Part shown: positions 44,388-56,416 of the stretch, piece after piece
Numbering within the stretch: position 1 is the first letter of the stretch
How the letters are laid out: each line of letters opens with the position of its first letter
Assembly (NCBI GenBank): GCA_032622095.1
Contig: CP136065.1
Span: 210,158,151 to 210,222,150 of the forward strand
DNA length: 64,000 bases
Direction: 5' to 3'
Origin: Siphonodentalium dalli
Lineage: Eukaryota > Mollusca > Scaphopoda > Gadilida > Siphonodentaliidae
Notes under the pieces: model-generated
Databases searched by the model: none
What the model was told of the DNA's origin: nothing
The model's input: only the letters and a program-made list of their open reading frames with translations
Made by a program: the position numbers and the translations under genes

Positions 44388-44843
44388 CCCTTTCAGTGCC
44401 AAGTCCGATTTTTGTATCAACACATATACCCTGTGCCAATGCATTCTCTTATATATGCGAGTCGACCATAGGTCGCCTCGCATATATAAGAGAATGCATT
44501 TGGCCTAACAAATTTTCATCATTTGTTATTATTTTTTTTTTTATTTTTTCTTATATTCTACTCTCTTTCATTGCCAGACTTATTTTGTAGGTTTAGTGCC
44601 AGGGAATCTCACGTTTTTCATGGGCATCAAAATTATTACTATGAATACTTGTTGATAGTTTTTAGTTATAACATGCCCCTATGGTTTTATCAAGTTTGTT
44701 TTTAAATACGCTATAGCATGCTTAAGCATACCCAAAAAAAATTAAACCCAAAAATATATAAAAAAATTAAAAAAATTTAGGGCCGATTTTACAGACCGTA
44801 AATTAGGGCCGATGAGATCGGGCCCTGGCACTGAAAGGGTTAA
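44384..44843 (+). mobile_element. B5: long family B TTAA element
   Basis: TTAACCCTTTCAGTGCCAAG to CTGGCACTGAAAGGGTTAA. Hairpin module at about 44435-44507. The right half is extended by about 200 bp containing AACATGCCCCTATGG and a GGGCCGATGAGATCGGGCCC segment. The extra DNA has no recognised origin. Confidence 0.85.
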
Positions 44844-44904
44844 ATGTAAATTCCAGTGGAGATGAGTACATTTACTGATGTATTTTTGCATTTTCAGACA
44901 CAGC

Positions 44905-45120
44905 TACAGTAACGCTCTAATTAATCGACTCCTTAAACACAGAAGAATTATGGGTAACTTTTCAGGATTTAGTCGGAAATATGGCTTGTTGCCATTCATC
45001 GGAAAGCTCTCACCGAGAGCTTTCCGATGAATGCAACAAGCCATATTTCCGACTAAATCCTGAAAAGTTACCCATAATTCTGCTGTCTTTAAGGAGTCGA
45101 TTAATTAGAGCATTACTGTA
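44905..45120. mobile_element. F6: TA-flanked palindromic miniature element
   Basis: TACAGTAACGCTCTAATTAA to GAGCATTACTGTA; a full palindrome. Confidence 0.9.
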
Positions 45121-45514
45121 TGGAGGCACCGAGAATGTGAAATCTGCCTCTAATAGTACAATAAACCCAGCCTGTTAGTCACCCTGCTACGAACTTCAAT
45201 CAAATAGGTGGGAAGATTCAAGGCAAAGAAAACAGTATCCAACAAATGAATGGACTTAAATAGTAGATGTGGGAATGTGATCAAAGTGAACAAACTTTAA
45301 TCAAAGCTTTCAACATGTAGTCAATTAGCATACAAAAAGTCATAGTAGTTCAATATATAGGGTGTACATGATTGTGGAGTGTTGACACATACTGAGGATA
45401 ACTAATCGATTATATTTCCTCATTTCCATGATAAAGGACATTCATGTCAATGATATGCCACAGTAATATGCACAGTAATATGCACATGTAATAACAATTA
45501 ATGCATAATAAGAC

Positions 45515-45765
45515 AATACCTGCTTCATGAGTAAAGTTCCAATACAGGTGGTACGAAAGTCACATTACACCGAATACCTGTGCTATGTTCTTACTTCATA
45601 AGAATTAACCTGACCTAAATTCATTCACCGATACAGGTGTTTATTTATCTTACACATCTCGTTACCTGTCACAGGTAGAATAATACCTACCTGGTATATC
45701 CACAGGTAACCAGAGAACTGAGTGAGGATAATTGCCTACAACTTGAGAGAAAAAAATACCTGAAG
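45515..45765. promoter_or_regulatory. Dense cluster of ACCTG/CAGGT (E-box type) motifs
   Basis: About ten ACCTG or CAGGT words occur in 250 bp (near 45518, 45544, 45576, 45608, 45635, 45664, 45671, 45689, 45703 and 45760), where about 0.5 would be expected by chance. They include the palindromic TACCTGTCACAGGTA. CAGGTA/CAGGTG are binding cores of Snail- and ZEB-type zinc-finger repressors. No promoter or gene lies nearby, and the words could be a decayed simple repeat. Confidence 0.3.
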
Positions 45766-45909
45766 GGAATTTTAAAGTGTTAATATTGTATGTGTTATAA
45801 AGAGGATTAAAGTCATTATAACCTAACAAACAGGGACAATCATGATAGGTAGCAGCACACATGCTGGAGGGTTTCATGTATGGATCGAGCTTGCTATCAT
45901 TTCTATAAA

Positions 45910-46126
45910 TACAGTAATGCCCTAAATAATCGACTCCTTAACTACAGCAGAATTATGGGTAATTTTTCAGGATTTAGTCGGAAATATGGCTTGTTGCCAT
46001 TCATCGGAAAGCTCTCAGTGAGAGCTTTCCAATGAATGGCATCAAGCCATATTTCTGACTAAATCCTGAAAAATTACCCATAATTCAGCTGTGTTTAAGG
46101 AGTCTATTATTTAGGGCATTACTGTA
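45910..46126. mobile_element. F7: TA-flanked palindromic miniature element
   Basis: TACAGTAATGCCCTAAATAA to GGGCATTACTGTA; full palindrome with minor arm mismatches. Confidence 0.9.
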
Positions 46127-46134
46127 TAGCAAAT

Positions 46135-46175
46135 ATAGAGGTGTGACTGTCTCGATGGGACTGCAGATGATGCCC
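46135..46175 (+). repeat. Orphan left end of the tandem-core element
   Basis: ATAGAGGTGTGACTGTC, then ATGGGACTGCAG, matches the left ends of the elements at 20688 and 52492. The tandem core does not follow. Confidence 0.55.
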
Positions 46176-47162
46176 TACCATTACCATATATATGTAATAC
46201 TGGGATGACCAAATTAAATTATTTCTATGTTGAAAAAAGGAAAACTGCGAAAATTGTCTGACCAGCCTCACAATTTATACCTATATTTTCCTTGTAAATT
46301 TTAGTTTTTAACAATTACTGATTTTGAATGTGCATTGTCAATTTCCATAACTCATGTACATGTAGTAGTTTCCCCCCATTAGATAAATATTTTGATATGT
46401 TTTATACAATTTAAAATTAAAACCGCTTTGGGTTAAAGGCTTGATTGGCAGAGTTTCCGCTACTATGGCAGGCCGGCCGTCAAGCGGCCTTATTACCCTC
46501 CCAAATCATGACTTCATATTTGGCAACAAAATAGCCACAGATGGAGCTCAACCACCTGGGGAAGATACTCAGGGGGAAGATATTCTGGTACACCGGTATT
46601 TACGTCATGTATAAATATAAGACGGTAGAATATTTTCCCCGGTCCCTTTTGGACTCAAGCCATGTCAACAATGCCACATGGTATTTGCCACCAAAACATA
46701 TCCATGGAAAGTCTAGCCAGTAATAACAAACACATTTTTATAAAGATCCGATGACAATAGGCCCTATCTTAACTCCTTTGGAACCTCAACCTATGTCAAC
46801 TATGCCACGTACGTGGTCATGCATCTTTCCCACCTTTCAGTGTAATGTTTGAAGCTTGCAGTAATTTGTGTTGAATTTGCGCCAGTTTAGTGTCGGGTTT
46901 AAAGATTTGTGGTTGTAACTTTACCCTCTTTGGGCCTCAATCCACTTAAACAATACCACAGTGTCAGCTTTCCCAGCTAATGTCAGGAAATTTCCTGGCA
47001 CAACAAATTGTTATTTGCTTGACTTTTTGGTCTCAAGATTACCATGCATGCAGAAGTAATAATTAATTCTACTGTGATATTCGGCATTCAAGCAAAAGTT
47101 TCATCGCTGATTTCAACAACCTGCCAGCTGAGTAATAAAAAGCCACTAAGATTTTAAATTAT
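46176..47162. other. Unannotated stretch
   Basis: No gene or shared repeat. A short CTACTATGGCAGGCCGGCC segment near 46470 is locally GC-rich. Confidence 0.4.
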
Positions 47163-47170
47163 GCATTGTG

Positions 47171-47321
47171 CAAGCCTTGAAATAGTGTGCCTGTCATTTG
47201 CAGAATGAGGTCCCCAGAGGGTGAATTTAGTAATGCTACCCCGCATAGCGGGTTAGCATCACCAAATTCACCCTCTGGGGACCTCATTCTGCAAATGACA
47301 GACACACTATTTCAAGGCTTG
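47171..47321. mobile_element. D5: short 151-bp one-hairpin D element with perfect target duplication
   Basis: CAAGCCTTGAAATAGTGTG to ACACTATTTCAAGGCTTG, one long palindrome. GCATTGTG is duplicated exactly at 47163-47170 and 47322-47329. An 8-bp duplication places family D with hAT-type elements. Confidence 0.95.
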
Positions 47322-47590
47322 GCATTGTGTCACTTACATGCTTTAAATTTAGTTCCTTAACTTGAGGTAAAGGAAACAAGCTCTGTTTCAATTTGGTTTC
47401 TGTACGGAGCTTCAATGTTCATGCTTCTTGTCTCATGTGCAAGTAATAGCTACTTTTCAGTGACAAAACTTCAAGTTTACCTTCACATTGTGTGGATCAC
47501 ACAGAACAAATCTTATTCAAATGAGCTGCTCCAGTGCTGAACTGATTATGGCGGCCTGATATGGTATGCACTGTACTGACCGATTCACTG

Positions 47591-47605
47591 CCCCCCCCCC
47601 CCCCC
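47591..47605 (+). repeat. C15 homopolymer
   Basis: Fifteen C, next to GGGGAGG 30 bp downstream. Confidence 0.9.
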
Positions 47606-47642
47606 ACCTTGTTGAGGAAGGGGAGGAATATGCTCTACTTTG

Positions 47643-48300
47643 GAATATGTTTAGTTCAGTGAATTAAGTATCTAGGTACAGTAATGCTCTAAGTAATCGA
47701 CTTCTTAACCACAGCATAATTATGGGTAACTTTTCAGGATTTAGTCGGAAATATGGCTTGTTGCCATTCATCGGAAAGCTCTCAGTGAGAGCTTTCCGAT
47801 GAATGGCAACAAGCCATATTTCCAACTAAATCCTGAAAAGTTACCCATAATTCTGCTGTGGTTAAGAAGTCGATTACTTAGAGCATTACTGTATCTGTCA
47901 CTTGCATAAGAAGAAGTTAATGAAATGAAAGTTAAATGCCATGACCATGTAGTAGAATTTATGAGCCTATTTTTCAATGTAAACATGCAAAGCCGTCAAA
48001 CCATTTTTAAAGCTAAATTTGTGACCAGAAATATTATCACAAGCCTTTTTCTGAATTTTGGGTACAAAATGATTACAGAATTGAATCAGTTTCAAAGATT
48101 TGCTGTGTATTCTTACTTCAAATGATTATGACTCTATTAATCTAGAGATTATAAGATTATGCTATATTCACATATTAAGAATGTTTAGTGTGTCAAAAGA
48201 TTGAATCAGGATCCAGCAACATTAAGATTTACAATGAAATCAGGTAACTTGTTTCAGTTACAAGGCAATAGCTTATCTGGCGCATTCCATGGATATTTGT
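47643..48300 (+). repeat. Tandem duplication copy 1 (with F8 inserted)
   Basis: AATATGTTTAGTTCAGTGAA, CACTTGCATAAG, AATCTAGAGATTATAAGATT, ATGAAATCAGGTAACTTGTT and ACAAGGCAATAGCTTATC occur in the same order in copy 2 (48473-48745). Copy 1 additionally has F8 and about 173 bp (47962-48135) absent from copy 2. Confidence 0.85.
47677..47893. mobile_element. F8: TA-flanked palindromic miniature element with paralogous empty site
   Basis: TACAGTAATGCTCTAAGTAA to GAGCATTACTGTA. Copy 2 of the host duplication has the uninterrupted TATCTAGATATCTTTCAC at about 48493, where copy 1 has TATCTAGG, then the element, then TATCTGTCAC. The comparison supports a single TA duplicated on insertion. Confidence 0.95.
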
Positions 48301-48472
48301 AGAGGAAGGGAGAGAGATTTGATTTGTGTTCCAATTCCAAACTTTTAATTAACCGGTATATTAAAACAGTCAATTTGTATGTCATTTATTGCATATTATT
48401 TCTTAACATGTATTCAGGATTCACCCCCCAAAATTAACTGGTATTCAGGGGGGAGGGGGGTTGATATCCTCA

Positions 48473-48745
48473 AATATGTTTAGTACAGTGAAGTATCTAG
48501 ATATCTTTCACTTGCATAAGGGGAAATAGAAAGTTAAAAGCCATGACCATGTGGTATAGTTTATGTTATGTTAATCTAGAGATTATAAGATTATGCTATA
48601 TATCCACATATTAAGAAATGTTTAGTGTGTAAAAAGATTCAAAGTTCTGGTGACATTAAGATATACAATGAAATCAGGTAACTTGTTTCAGTTACAAGGC
48701 AATAGCTTATCCAGCGCATTCCATGAATATTTTATTATATGAAGG
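48473..48745 (+). repeat. Tandem duplication copy 2 (empty site)
   Basis: See copy 1. It is diverged by several percent and lacks F8. Confidence 0.85.
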
Positions 48746-49545
48746 TCAATTGCTTCAACAGTGCATACCTAAGAAAATAAGAAATAATACATTATCAAAT
48801 TCCTAGCAGGTCTCTTGATCGTTAAATGTTACAAGAAATGACAAAAATGTCAAGAAAATTATAACATTAAATTTGACAAATGGAAGGAATGTGCACTATA
48901 ATGTGTATTTCTGTGTATGCTCACCTGTTTATATTAAACGTCCATTGAAGGGATAACATACATGGCTATGTAAACAGAATAGTCCTTGTTTCTATACGAG
49001 CCAAGAAAGATTGTCAGTATGAATAACACCGAGCACAGGAATCAATGTATAAATACTCAAGATAAAACAGCCGGAGATTATTTAACATTTCAGCGAGTGT
49101 GTGTTTTCATGCATGCTTGAAGGCGAATAGCTGGTTACAGATTGTTATGAATGGGTGTGATAAAGGGTGTTGTACTACAGTGAACTGCCCACGAAAAACC
49201 ACAAAAATTTCAACATTCTCGGGTGGTTTACTCACTGAGTAACTGGAGACATGGGTAATCAATTTAGTTTCAGGTTGGTGGTAGGCTGTGTGAGATCACA
49301 CAGGGATATTTTAGATATCATGTTAAAATAGCTTGTTGATGATGTCTAAACAGATAATATTATAATATATTATATCATGTTGCATTTTTTTCAATGACTC
49401 AAGCATTCCAGGTAAGATTCTCAAATCGCAGATGCTTTCCAAACTTCCAAAAATGGTGGATGCATAATTAAAATCACTCCCTCCCCCTACCTGCATACCC
49501 AGACAGACCTTAAATGGGGTAGTCATAAAAAAAAGTCAACTCATA
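48746..49545. other. Unannotated stretch
   Basis: No recognisable gene or repeat. Confidence 0.4.
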
Positions 49546-49999
49546 TTAAAGATGCATAATCCGATTAAGCGCCCCTCAATTACTCTTTATTTGGATTCGG
49601 GGGTAAAGAATATTTTATTCGAGTCAAAGAACCCACCTATCAAAGCTCAGAGTTAATAGATATCGATTTTTTAAATCTATTATTTTTCACCATCGAGAAT
49701 TATTTAGTGGCCCAGTAAACAGCCGACGAGCCGATGGTCTCAGACCAAATTGCAGATGAAGATGGACAACTCTAAAATCAATGAGGCTTTCTGTTGATAA
49801 TAAGGCCAAATTTCGTCGAACAACATGTTGATAAATTACAGGTTTCGGGCAATTGTATACTATAGTTGACAGTGATTAGCATTATTTTTGGGCAGTTAAT
49901 TGATTCTGATAACTGAAGCAGCATTTCTAAAAATAATGTTGTTGTTGTTGTTGGAATCTGATTATATCGGGAGCATCGAATCGGATTGAGTATCTTTAA
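49546..49999 (+). mobile_element. M2: complete 454-bp TTAA-flanked repeat
   Basis: TTAA-AGATGCATAATCCGATT at the left and AATCGGATTGAGTATCT-TTAA at the right: 17-bp imperfect inverted ends with TTAA duplicated. Colinear with M1 (9869-10310). GTTGTTGTTG near 49940 is expanded relative to M1. No open frame. Confidence 0.85.
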
Positions 50000-51070
50000 G
50001 TAATGGGTACAAAATCATATCTACAGACAATTTAAATAGATTCAGGAATAAAATAATAGATATGAATCCAGCACACATCTCTGCAAAAAGCTTCTATCAA
50101 TTAAATCAAATTTATATAGAATTTCTTATCACATTCTCCGGACAGTTTTAGGAACTATTTTCTAGAAGAGAAATCTCGCAGAGAGTACCTGGGGCGTACC
50201 AAGAAGAGAACTCGTTAGCACCCTCAATCTAGACAAATTTCATTTCTACTTGGAGATTTCACAGGGAATTATGCTCAGCTGCTTCAGAAATAAACCAATG
50301 TTTTATGCCTTTAAAGACAAATAAATATACCAAATATTCAGTTTTATCTGTATCTCATTCACAAAAAAAAATTTAGTTGTAGTCTAGAAATCAGATTTTA
50401 TAACAATTATGTTGTTGTTGTAATTGTGGCCAGGAAGATATACACTATTTTTAAGTTGAAAATAACTCGCCAAGAATATCAATTAGAAAAACATTCACAG
50501 GTTCAAGGAAGTGGTATACATTTTCAAGATATTTCATCTTTAAGAAGTTACTATAAACTTTAAATATAAATAATTGAATAGGAATCTGGATGGAATAATA
50601 CAAAATTGAGGTTATTAACTTAGATAAAGTCACTGAAAATAAGTCTAGCTGATTTCAACAATGCCGATACACAAAGGCATGGCATGTACAGCTCCCACGC
50701 ACCTAGTCAAGCCTTACTCAATTAATGTTTTCTTGCCATTCCATGTTCATATACACCCAAAATAAGTAGTAAAATCTTGAGAAAATTTCTTGCTATAGGT
50801 AGCTTGCAGAGTTGGAAAGGGCAGGGGGTGGGTCACTGTGGGTGCTGATTTGAAAAAAAAATCCTTTTTCTTATCATTTCAGTACAGATTAATTTGGTAT
50901 CATGCATGGTGGGGTGAGATATCCAGGGGAAAATGATGTCCATAAATATCTGAACAGTGCATAATTCTAGAGTTCACACAAAAGTTTAATGTGTCAGTGA
51001 GAATGAATTAAACCCTAGACACAAATCATTTTGTGAATATTTCAAGCCCAGCACAGTACACAATCTGAAT
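50000..51070. other. Unannotated stretch
   Basis: No recognisable gene or shared repeat. Confidence 0.4.
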
Positions 51071-51074
51071 TGCG

Positions 51075-51234
51075 AGATGATAAACTAGCCCTCTGTACAG
51101 CTTAACCCACATCGCACGAGGCATCACCAGTGGGCCTTACTAGTACAGTGAATGTATCGATGATAAACTAGCCCTCTGTCCAGCTGAACACACATTGCAA
51201 GAAGTATCACCAACAGGCCTTTAATACTAATACA
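51075..51234 (+). repeat. 84-bp tandem duplication
   Basis: GATGATAAACTAGCCCTCTG begins at about 51075 and 51159, and both copies contain CAGCT, CACAT and ATCACCA blocks. Diverged by about 20 percent. Confidence 0.75.
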
Positions 51235-51620
51235 GCTATATCTATCCACCAAATTTTCATTATATAAATCAGTATTATCATTTATAATTTCACTATCCAT
51301 TTCCTTTCATGGGCCAACGTATAAATTCTACAATATTTCGGGTTGGGACACAAATTTGTCAGATAGACCATCTCCAGTTCCCAGTAATAATGTAATATTG
51401 ATAAACCCCATTACGGGAGGATTACACGCAATCGACACATTCTTAGTGGCACGGAATCAAGCGTACAGAGGGCAATAACCCACTCAATAAGACAGAGTTC
51501 TAAATATCGATGATGAAAGTGTCAGTGACACTGAAGCCCATGCTGATACCGTCACTCCATTGACAAGCAGGGTTTGCAAACGGACATGAAATTTATTTTA
51601 TGAATTCGGAAGAAAAAAAT
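51235..51620. other. Unannotated stretch
   Basis: Nothing recognisable. Confidence 0.35.
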
Positions 51621-51835
51621 TTATCCCCCCCCCCCCCCCCCCCCCGCAAAAGAGTGGGCTAAAATGATTCCACCAAGCCATTGCCATACCAAAGATCAAT
51701 CAAATCCAAGCTATATGATACTGAGATAGAGAGCTCATGATTATTACAGATGGATGCACAGACAGACAGATGAATAGAAAGAAGCCATATCTTTATCCCT
51801 CACAAAACTTCATTTGCGACGGATATAAAAACTTT
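51621..51835 (+). repeat. Tandem-core-type element remnant with C21 tract
   Basis: TTAT then 21 C (51625-51645), one core-like segment (AAGCCATTGCCATACCAAAG), CAGACAGACAG near 51770, and an end resembling TCCCTCACAAAACTTCATTT. It has the same order of parts as the elements at 8.3, 20.7 and 52.5 kb but only one unit. Confidence 0.45.
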
Positions 51836-51967
51836 TCCCCAAGCCATAAAAGGGGCATACCACTGTTCCAAATCAAATTTTGCATCATTTGATCCTGCAA
51901 AACTTTGTCATGTCAATTACAACCTGACAAAACTTGAATGCTCCGGTAACAAACTGTACGTGGAGTT

Positions 51968-52424
51968 CAAGTCTGAGTTTAGTGTGCCTGTTATTTGCAG
52001 AATGAGGTCCCCAGAGGGTGAATTTAGTGACACTATCCCACATAGCAGACTAGCATCACTAAATTCACCCTCTGGGGACCTCATTCTGCATGGCCCCATC
52101 TGCTATGGGAGACATATATGTAGACTCAGACTAAAGTTCCCAAATGGTGAATAGTGTGATGTAAACCCATTGGGAACCTCAATTATGCAATCTATCATCT
52201 GCCATTTTTGGGATATAGAGAAACTAAACTAAAAAAGAAATAGAATCTATGTGAAGAAGTTTCTATAGAAATTTTATTACAAAGAAACTTTCCAGGGAAG
52301 AGTCATAAGCAGTATGATGTCCCCAGAGGGTAACTTTAGTGATGCTAGCCTAGTGATGCAGGAGAGCGTGAATAAATTCACCCTCTGGGGACCTCATTCT
52401 GCAAATGACAGGCACACATGCTTG
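51968..52424 (-). mobile_element. D6: hAT-like miniature element
   Basis: CAAGTCTGAGTTTAGTGTG to CACACATGCTTG. The flanking 8-mers GTGGAGTT and GAGGAGTT match at 7 of 8. Two hairpins; the middle is reversed relative to D1. Confidence 0.85.
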
Positions 52425-52491
52425 GAGGAGTTGCATACACTGTTATCTGGACACTCAGACACAGAACCAAAGGTGAGGATAACTAGAGGTG

Positions 52492-53238
52492 TGACTGTCC
52501 CAATGGGACTACGGATACCCCCCTGTTTTAAAAATACTAAGATGTTTCACATGTCAGTAAACATTTAGTTAAAATAATAAAATAACAGTTCCCATTGCAG
52601 GTGTACAACCATAACCCTAATCTTAAACCTATTGACCGAAAAATGTAGGAATAAAAACTCGAACAAAATTATGCATTTTTGCAAAAAAGTCGAAAAAGGG
52701 GAATAACTCCACAAAAAAAGTCGGACAGACATCATAATCGCAGGTGCACAGGTTCTCATGGTGCTAAATATCAGTGCCAAGATTAAAAAACATTGACCTA
52801 AAAATGTACAAAATTAGGCATGTTGCAAAAAAATGACAAAATTGAAGCATGTTGCAAAAAAAGGTCTAAGTCAAAAAAGGGGAATAACTCCACCAAAAAA
52901 TGCCGGACAGACGTCATAATCGCAGGTGCACAGGTTCCCATGGTACTAAATGTCTGTGCCAAGTTAAAAACAAATTGACCTAGAAATGTAGGAATAAAAT
53001 CTTGGACAAAATTATACATGTTGCAAAAATTTTCTAAGTCGAAAAATAGTCTGACAGACGTCATAATCGCAGGTGCACAGGTTCCCATGGTGGTTGATGC
53101 CTGTGCCAAGTTTCACGGAAATTGATCAAAAAACAACTGAGAAAAACTCCAGACAAATTTGTGTCCACGGACGGACGGACGACGGACGGACAAGCTGACT
53201 CCAGTATACCCCCCCTAACTTCGTTGCGGGGCGGTATA
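52492..53238 (+). mobile_element. Tandem-core element copy 3
   Basis: ACTAGAGGTGTGACTGTCCC, then ATACCCCCC at the left; core units marked by GTAGGAATAAAA at 52645 and 52988 with internal deletions between; ACGGACGGACG at about 53167-53190; end TATACCCCCCCTAACTTCG, then GCGGGGCGGTATAA. Its termini are not expanded into long homopolymers, unlike copy 2. Confidence 0.75.
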
Positions 53239-53250
53239 ACAATTATTTCT

Positions 53251-53267
53251 GGGGGGGGGGGGGGGGG
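53251..53267 (+). repeat. G17 homopolymer
   Basis: Seventeen G directly after the tandem-core element end. Confidence 0.9.
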
Positions 53268-53386
53268 TGGTGATGAATGGTCAACAGGGGTTATCTTAGG
53301 TATCACCCAGGGCCCCTATCCCAATGCAAAATAGACCTGACTTTTTCCCAATCACTATTTCTTCCAGTTTGTTTCCTGTTGGTTCT

Positions 53387-53539
53387 TTAACCCTTCCATG
53401 ACTGGAGCTTCCTGAAATTTTGCAACAACACTGCTTATATATGTGAGGCTCCCTATGGGAGACTCACATATATAAGAGAATGAACTGGCACAGGGCCTTT
53501 AATGCTGCGCCAGCACAGCTCCCGCCATGAAAGGGTCAA
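53387..53539 (-). mobile_element. A8: short family A TTAA element with one hairpin
   Basis: TTAACCCTTCCATGACTGG to CATGAAAGGGTCAA (153 bp). A single CTCCCTATGGGAG hairpin. One-module counterpart of A4. Confidence 0.85.
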
Positions 53540-53704
53540 ATGAGTTATTACCCTAATTAGCTGGCAAAATTATTCCCACAATGTGGCTTAATTAATTCAA
53601 AAATGTGATGGGCATATTTTATATAAAGGACCATACTTGGGAACTAAATGCATTCACAAAATCTGTTTCCTGCATGCTGCCTCATGAGCATACTAAAGAC
53701 CATT

Positions 53705-53992
53705 CATAATTTACCTGCGGAACAGATCCAAAGTCGGCTGAGACGAATTTTCACTTTTCACACTAAATCCCATGATTTGACAAAAATTTAATGAAACCCA
53801 TTGTACATAAATATCCTTTCCCCATGGCGGTTCATCAGCATACCAACGATCACCGAATCCGATAATGGATGACTGAGTCCAACAACTCATAAGTTCGGAT
53901 GAATGCGGATAGACAGACGGATGTATGCACAAACTCACAGATAGGGAACATTTCTATATCTCCCACCAAACTTCTTTGCAGGGGATAATAAG
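53705..53992 (+). repeat. Tandem-core-type remnant
   Basis: A core-like segment (ACCAACGATCACCGAATCCG), AGACAGACGGATG near 53912, and an end ATATCTCCCACC, then TTTGCAGGGGATAATA. The left boundary is not defined. Confidence 0.4.
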
Positions 53993-54363
53993 TAGACATA
54001 CTAATGCAAGCTTCTATTACTAACCTAATGACATTTGTTGAGATGCTGATGTAGTTCCATCCATGACATGTCCTATAGATTACTGATGGAGTTCCATCCT
54101 GTGCCATCTCCTAAGATTACTTTGCTGGAAGAGATAAGGGCTTCTTTTTACAAGTCTAGCACAGGAATTACCCTAGATAATAGAATATTACTAACAGACA
54201 TGATGCTTTAAGATTACCAGTTTTCAACATAACATGAATGTTCATGAAACATTGAACATTTTTGATGCAATGAACACTGAACTTTGAACACATGGTCTAT
54301 ATACAATAAAAGGCTGCTGGGTCACACATCCCTCGAATAAGGTGGCTTTATTTGAACAGTGGC

Positions 54364-55024
54364 TTAAAGGGGTACTGTACCCCAATTTCAATAAATTCCC
54401 GGTGACAATAGCGATCTAATATCAATATTATATTTTTAAATAACTAATTTGAGTCGACGATGTCTACTGAAAACGTTCCGGTTAACAGGCTATCACAAAA
54501 GTAAAATTGAATTATTTAATATAAATTAATTTATGGCTGGAGTCATAAAATAGAGTATTATGCCAGTACGAGTTACCGTTCTTGAAATCGTATCTGTTGC
54601 GTGTCTTTTATCGACGGCCGTTCGCGAACATTATTGAGTTGCAAACAAAACATCAAACATGTTACCTGCAAAAGAAAGGCCTGCTATAACCGATTCGGGA
54701 AAAAAAAGAGAAAGAAACAAGAGTCATAAAGCGTCAAGTATTTTATAGGGAGTGAGATTGTTCGATGGAAGAGATTGAAGACATCAATTGAAGCTGTGAA
54801 CAATGAACTTCCGGTTCTTCCTGCGATCTGAGTATTCTCCGGTGAAGGTCAAAAACATGGCGCGTACTTTGAAATCGTAATATTTTCGTTTCCAAGATCA
54901 ATATTTTCTTCGGTAAATTAGGTTTATACGAAACTCATATAACACGAACACAATCTAACTTGAAAGTTATTTCAATAGAAGTAAATAAAAAAATTGTCTA
55001 TCCCTGTGTACAGTACCCCTTTAA
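54364..55024. mobile_element. I: 660-bp TTAA-flanked element
   Basis: TTAA-AGGGGTACTGTA at the left and TACAGTACCCCT-TTAA at the right: 12-bp perfect inverted ends with TTAA duplicated. The interior is AT-rich with no credible open frame and no hairpin cassette. Family cannot be named beyond TTAA targeting (piggyBac or Kolobok type). Confidence 0.8.
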
Positions 55025-55059
55025 AAAAAAATTTAAAAAAAATAATTCGGGGAACAATC

Positions 55060-55411
55060 AAAACTTTGCTTCCAACTGTCTATGTCGTTAACACACCTAT
55101 TTTAATTTTTATTAGACAGTAGACACCAGAAAAACAGTAAATTCCAACTCTAATAGGGCTATAACTAAGACAAAACTGAGTGGAATGAACCCAAACTCAG
55201 CTTGACCTGTATTTTCATGTGAGTAATCCATATATCAAATTTGATTACAGTCCGATAACTAATACTAAAATTATCATCAGGAATCCAAAATAGTCTGCAA
55301 ATACTATGTCGATAAGGACCATAACTCTGATAAAAAAAAAATAAGCAGACCTAACCCATAATCGAACTGGACCTGTACCCCTAACCAATAAGTTCACATA
55401 CCAGATATTGT
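55060..55411. repeat. Fragment resembling a tandem-core unit
   Basis: Words such as GGGCTATAACTAAGACAAA, CATATATCAAATTTGATTAC and ACCATAACTCTGATAAA follow the same style as the cores at 8.3-9.1 kb, but no boundaries or microsatellite are visible. Confidence 0.35.
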
Positions 55412-55811
55412 TTAACCCTTTACCCAACAAACCGGCCAAAAACGCCTGAATAAAGCTTCAACAGCCTAAAATATCTTCAGTCTGTCTCAATAGAACCATA
55501 CAAATATGGATATCATTGGAACCGGCTCCTTGACCACATTGTGATAGTTACAGTTATGCCCCGTGCCAATGCATTCTCTTATATATGCGAGTCGACCATA
55601 GGTCGCCTCGCATATATAAGAGAATGCATGGGCCTAAAAAAAAAAAAAATTAACACTTTTTACAATTTTTTCTTACATTCTTTAACAATTTTATAATTTT
55701 ATAATGTGTTAAGCCAATGCACTCTCTTATATATGCGAGGCGACCTATGGTCGACTCGCATATATAAGAGAATGCATTGGCACAGGGCAGTTCTGTTGGG
55801 TAAAGGGTTAA
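55412..55811 (-). mobile_element. J3: family J TTAA element
   Basis: TTAACCCTTTACCCAACAAA to TCTGTTGGGTAAAGGGTTAA-type end, 400 bp, with the unique tail first. Hairpins at about 55565-55633 and 55713-55781. Confidence 0.9.
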
Positions 55812-56416
55812 TTTCATTAATTATTATTGAAGATATTATCATCTGGAACCATCTATGATGGACGAACAAAATTTATGGACATGGTGATTTCTATACTTTA
55901 GTATCCATAATTGTTTTTTCAGTGGACGATAATTTGATAGCAAGATGTCCCAAAAATTAAAAGAACACAGGTTCATGGTTGTATCAACTTCATGGACATA
56001 TTCGTTAATATATGTACAACAGCCCTCGAAATTAACTACGGCAAAACCCAATGCCATAGAAAAAGCCGTAGAAACCAATATAGAATTTCATGCAGTTCTA
56101 AAGAAATGCCATAGAAGAAAAATGCTCAAGTTGAATATTTGTCACTAAACCAAGCATTCTGATTGGTCGAGAGCTGCTTTACATGTAGTTATCAATTCAA
56201 CAGCATCACACGCTGATGGGTGAACAAATTTGAATGGAGTACGTTGCAATTGATGACGCACATCAAATACGTCTCAATGCAGCCAGAAGTGTACCAATAT
56301 AGGGATGGCACGGTATGGGTGTCGGCTGAGACACAACAAGCAACAGCTATGCCACGGGTGACCAGCCATTAACAGAGAAAACAGTAAAGTAATTGTTAAC
56401 CAGGACATATCCTGAC
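55812..56416. other. Unannotated stretch
   Basis: Two overlapping short frames on opposite strands (55839-56148) have no recognisable domain. Confidence 0.4.
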
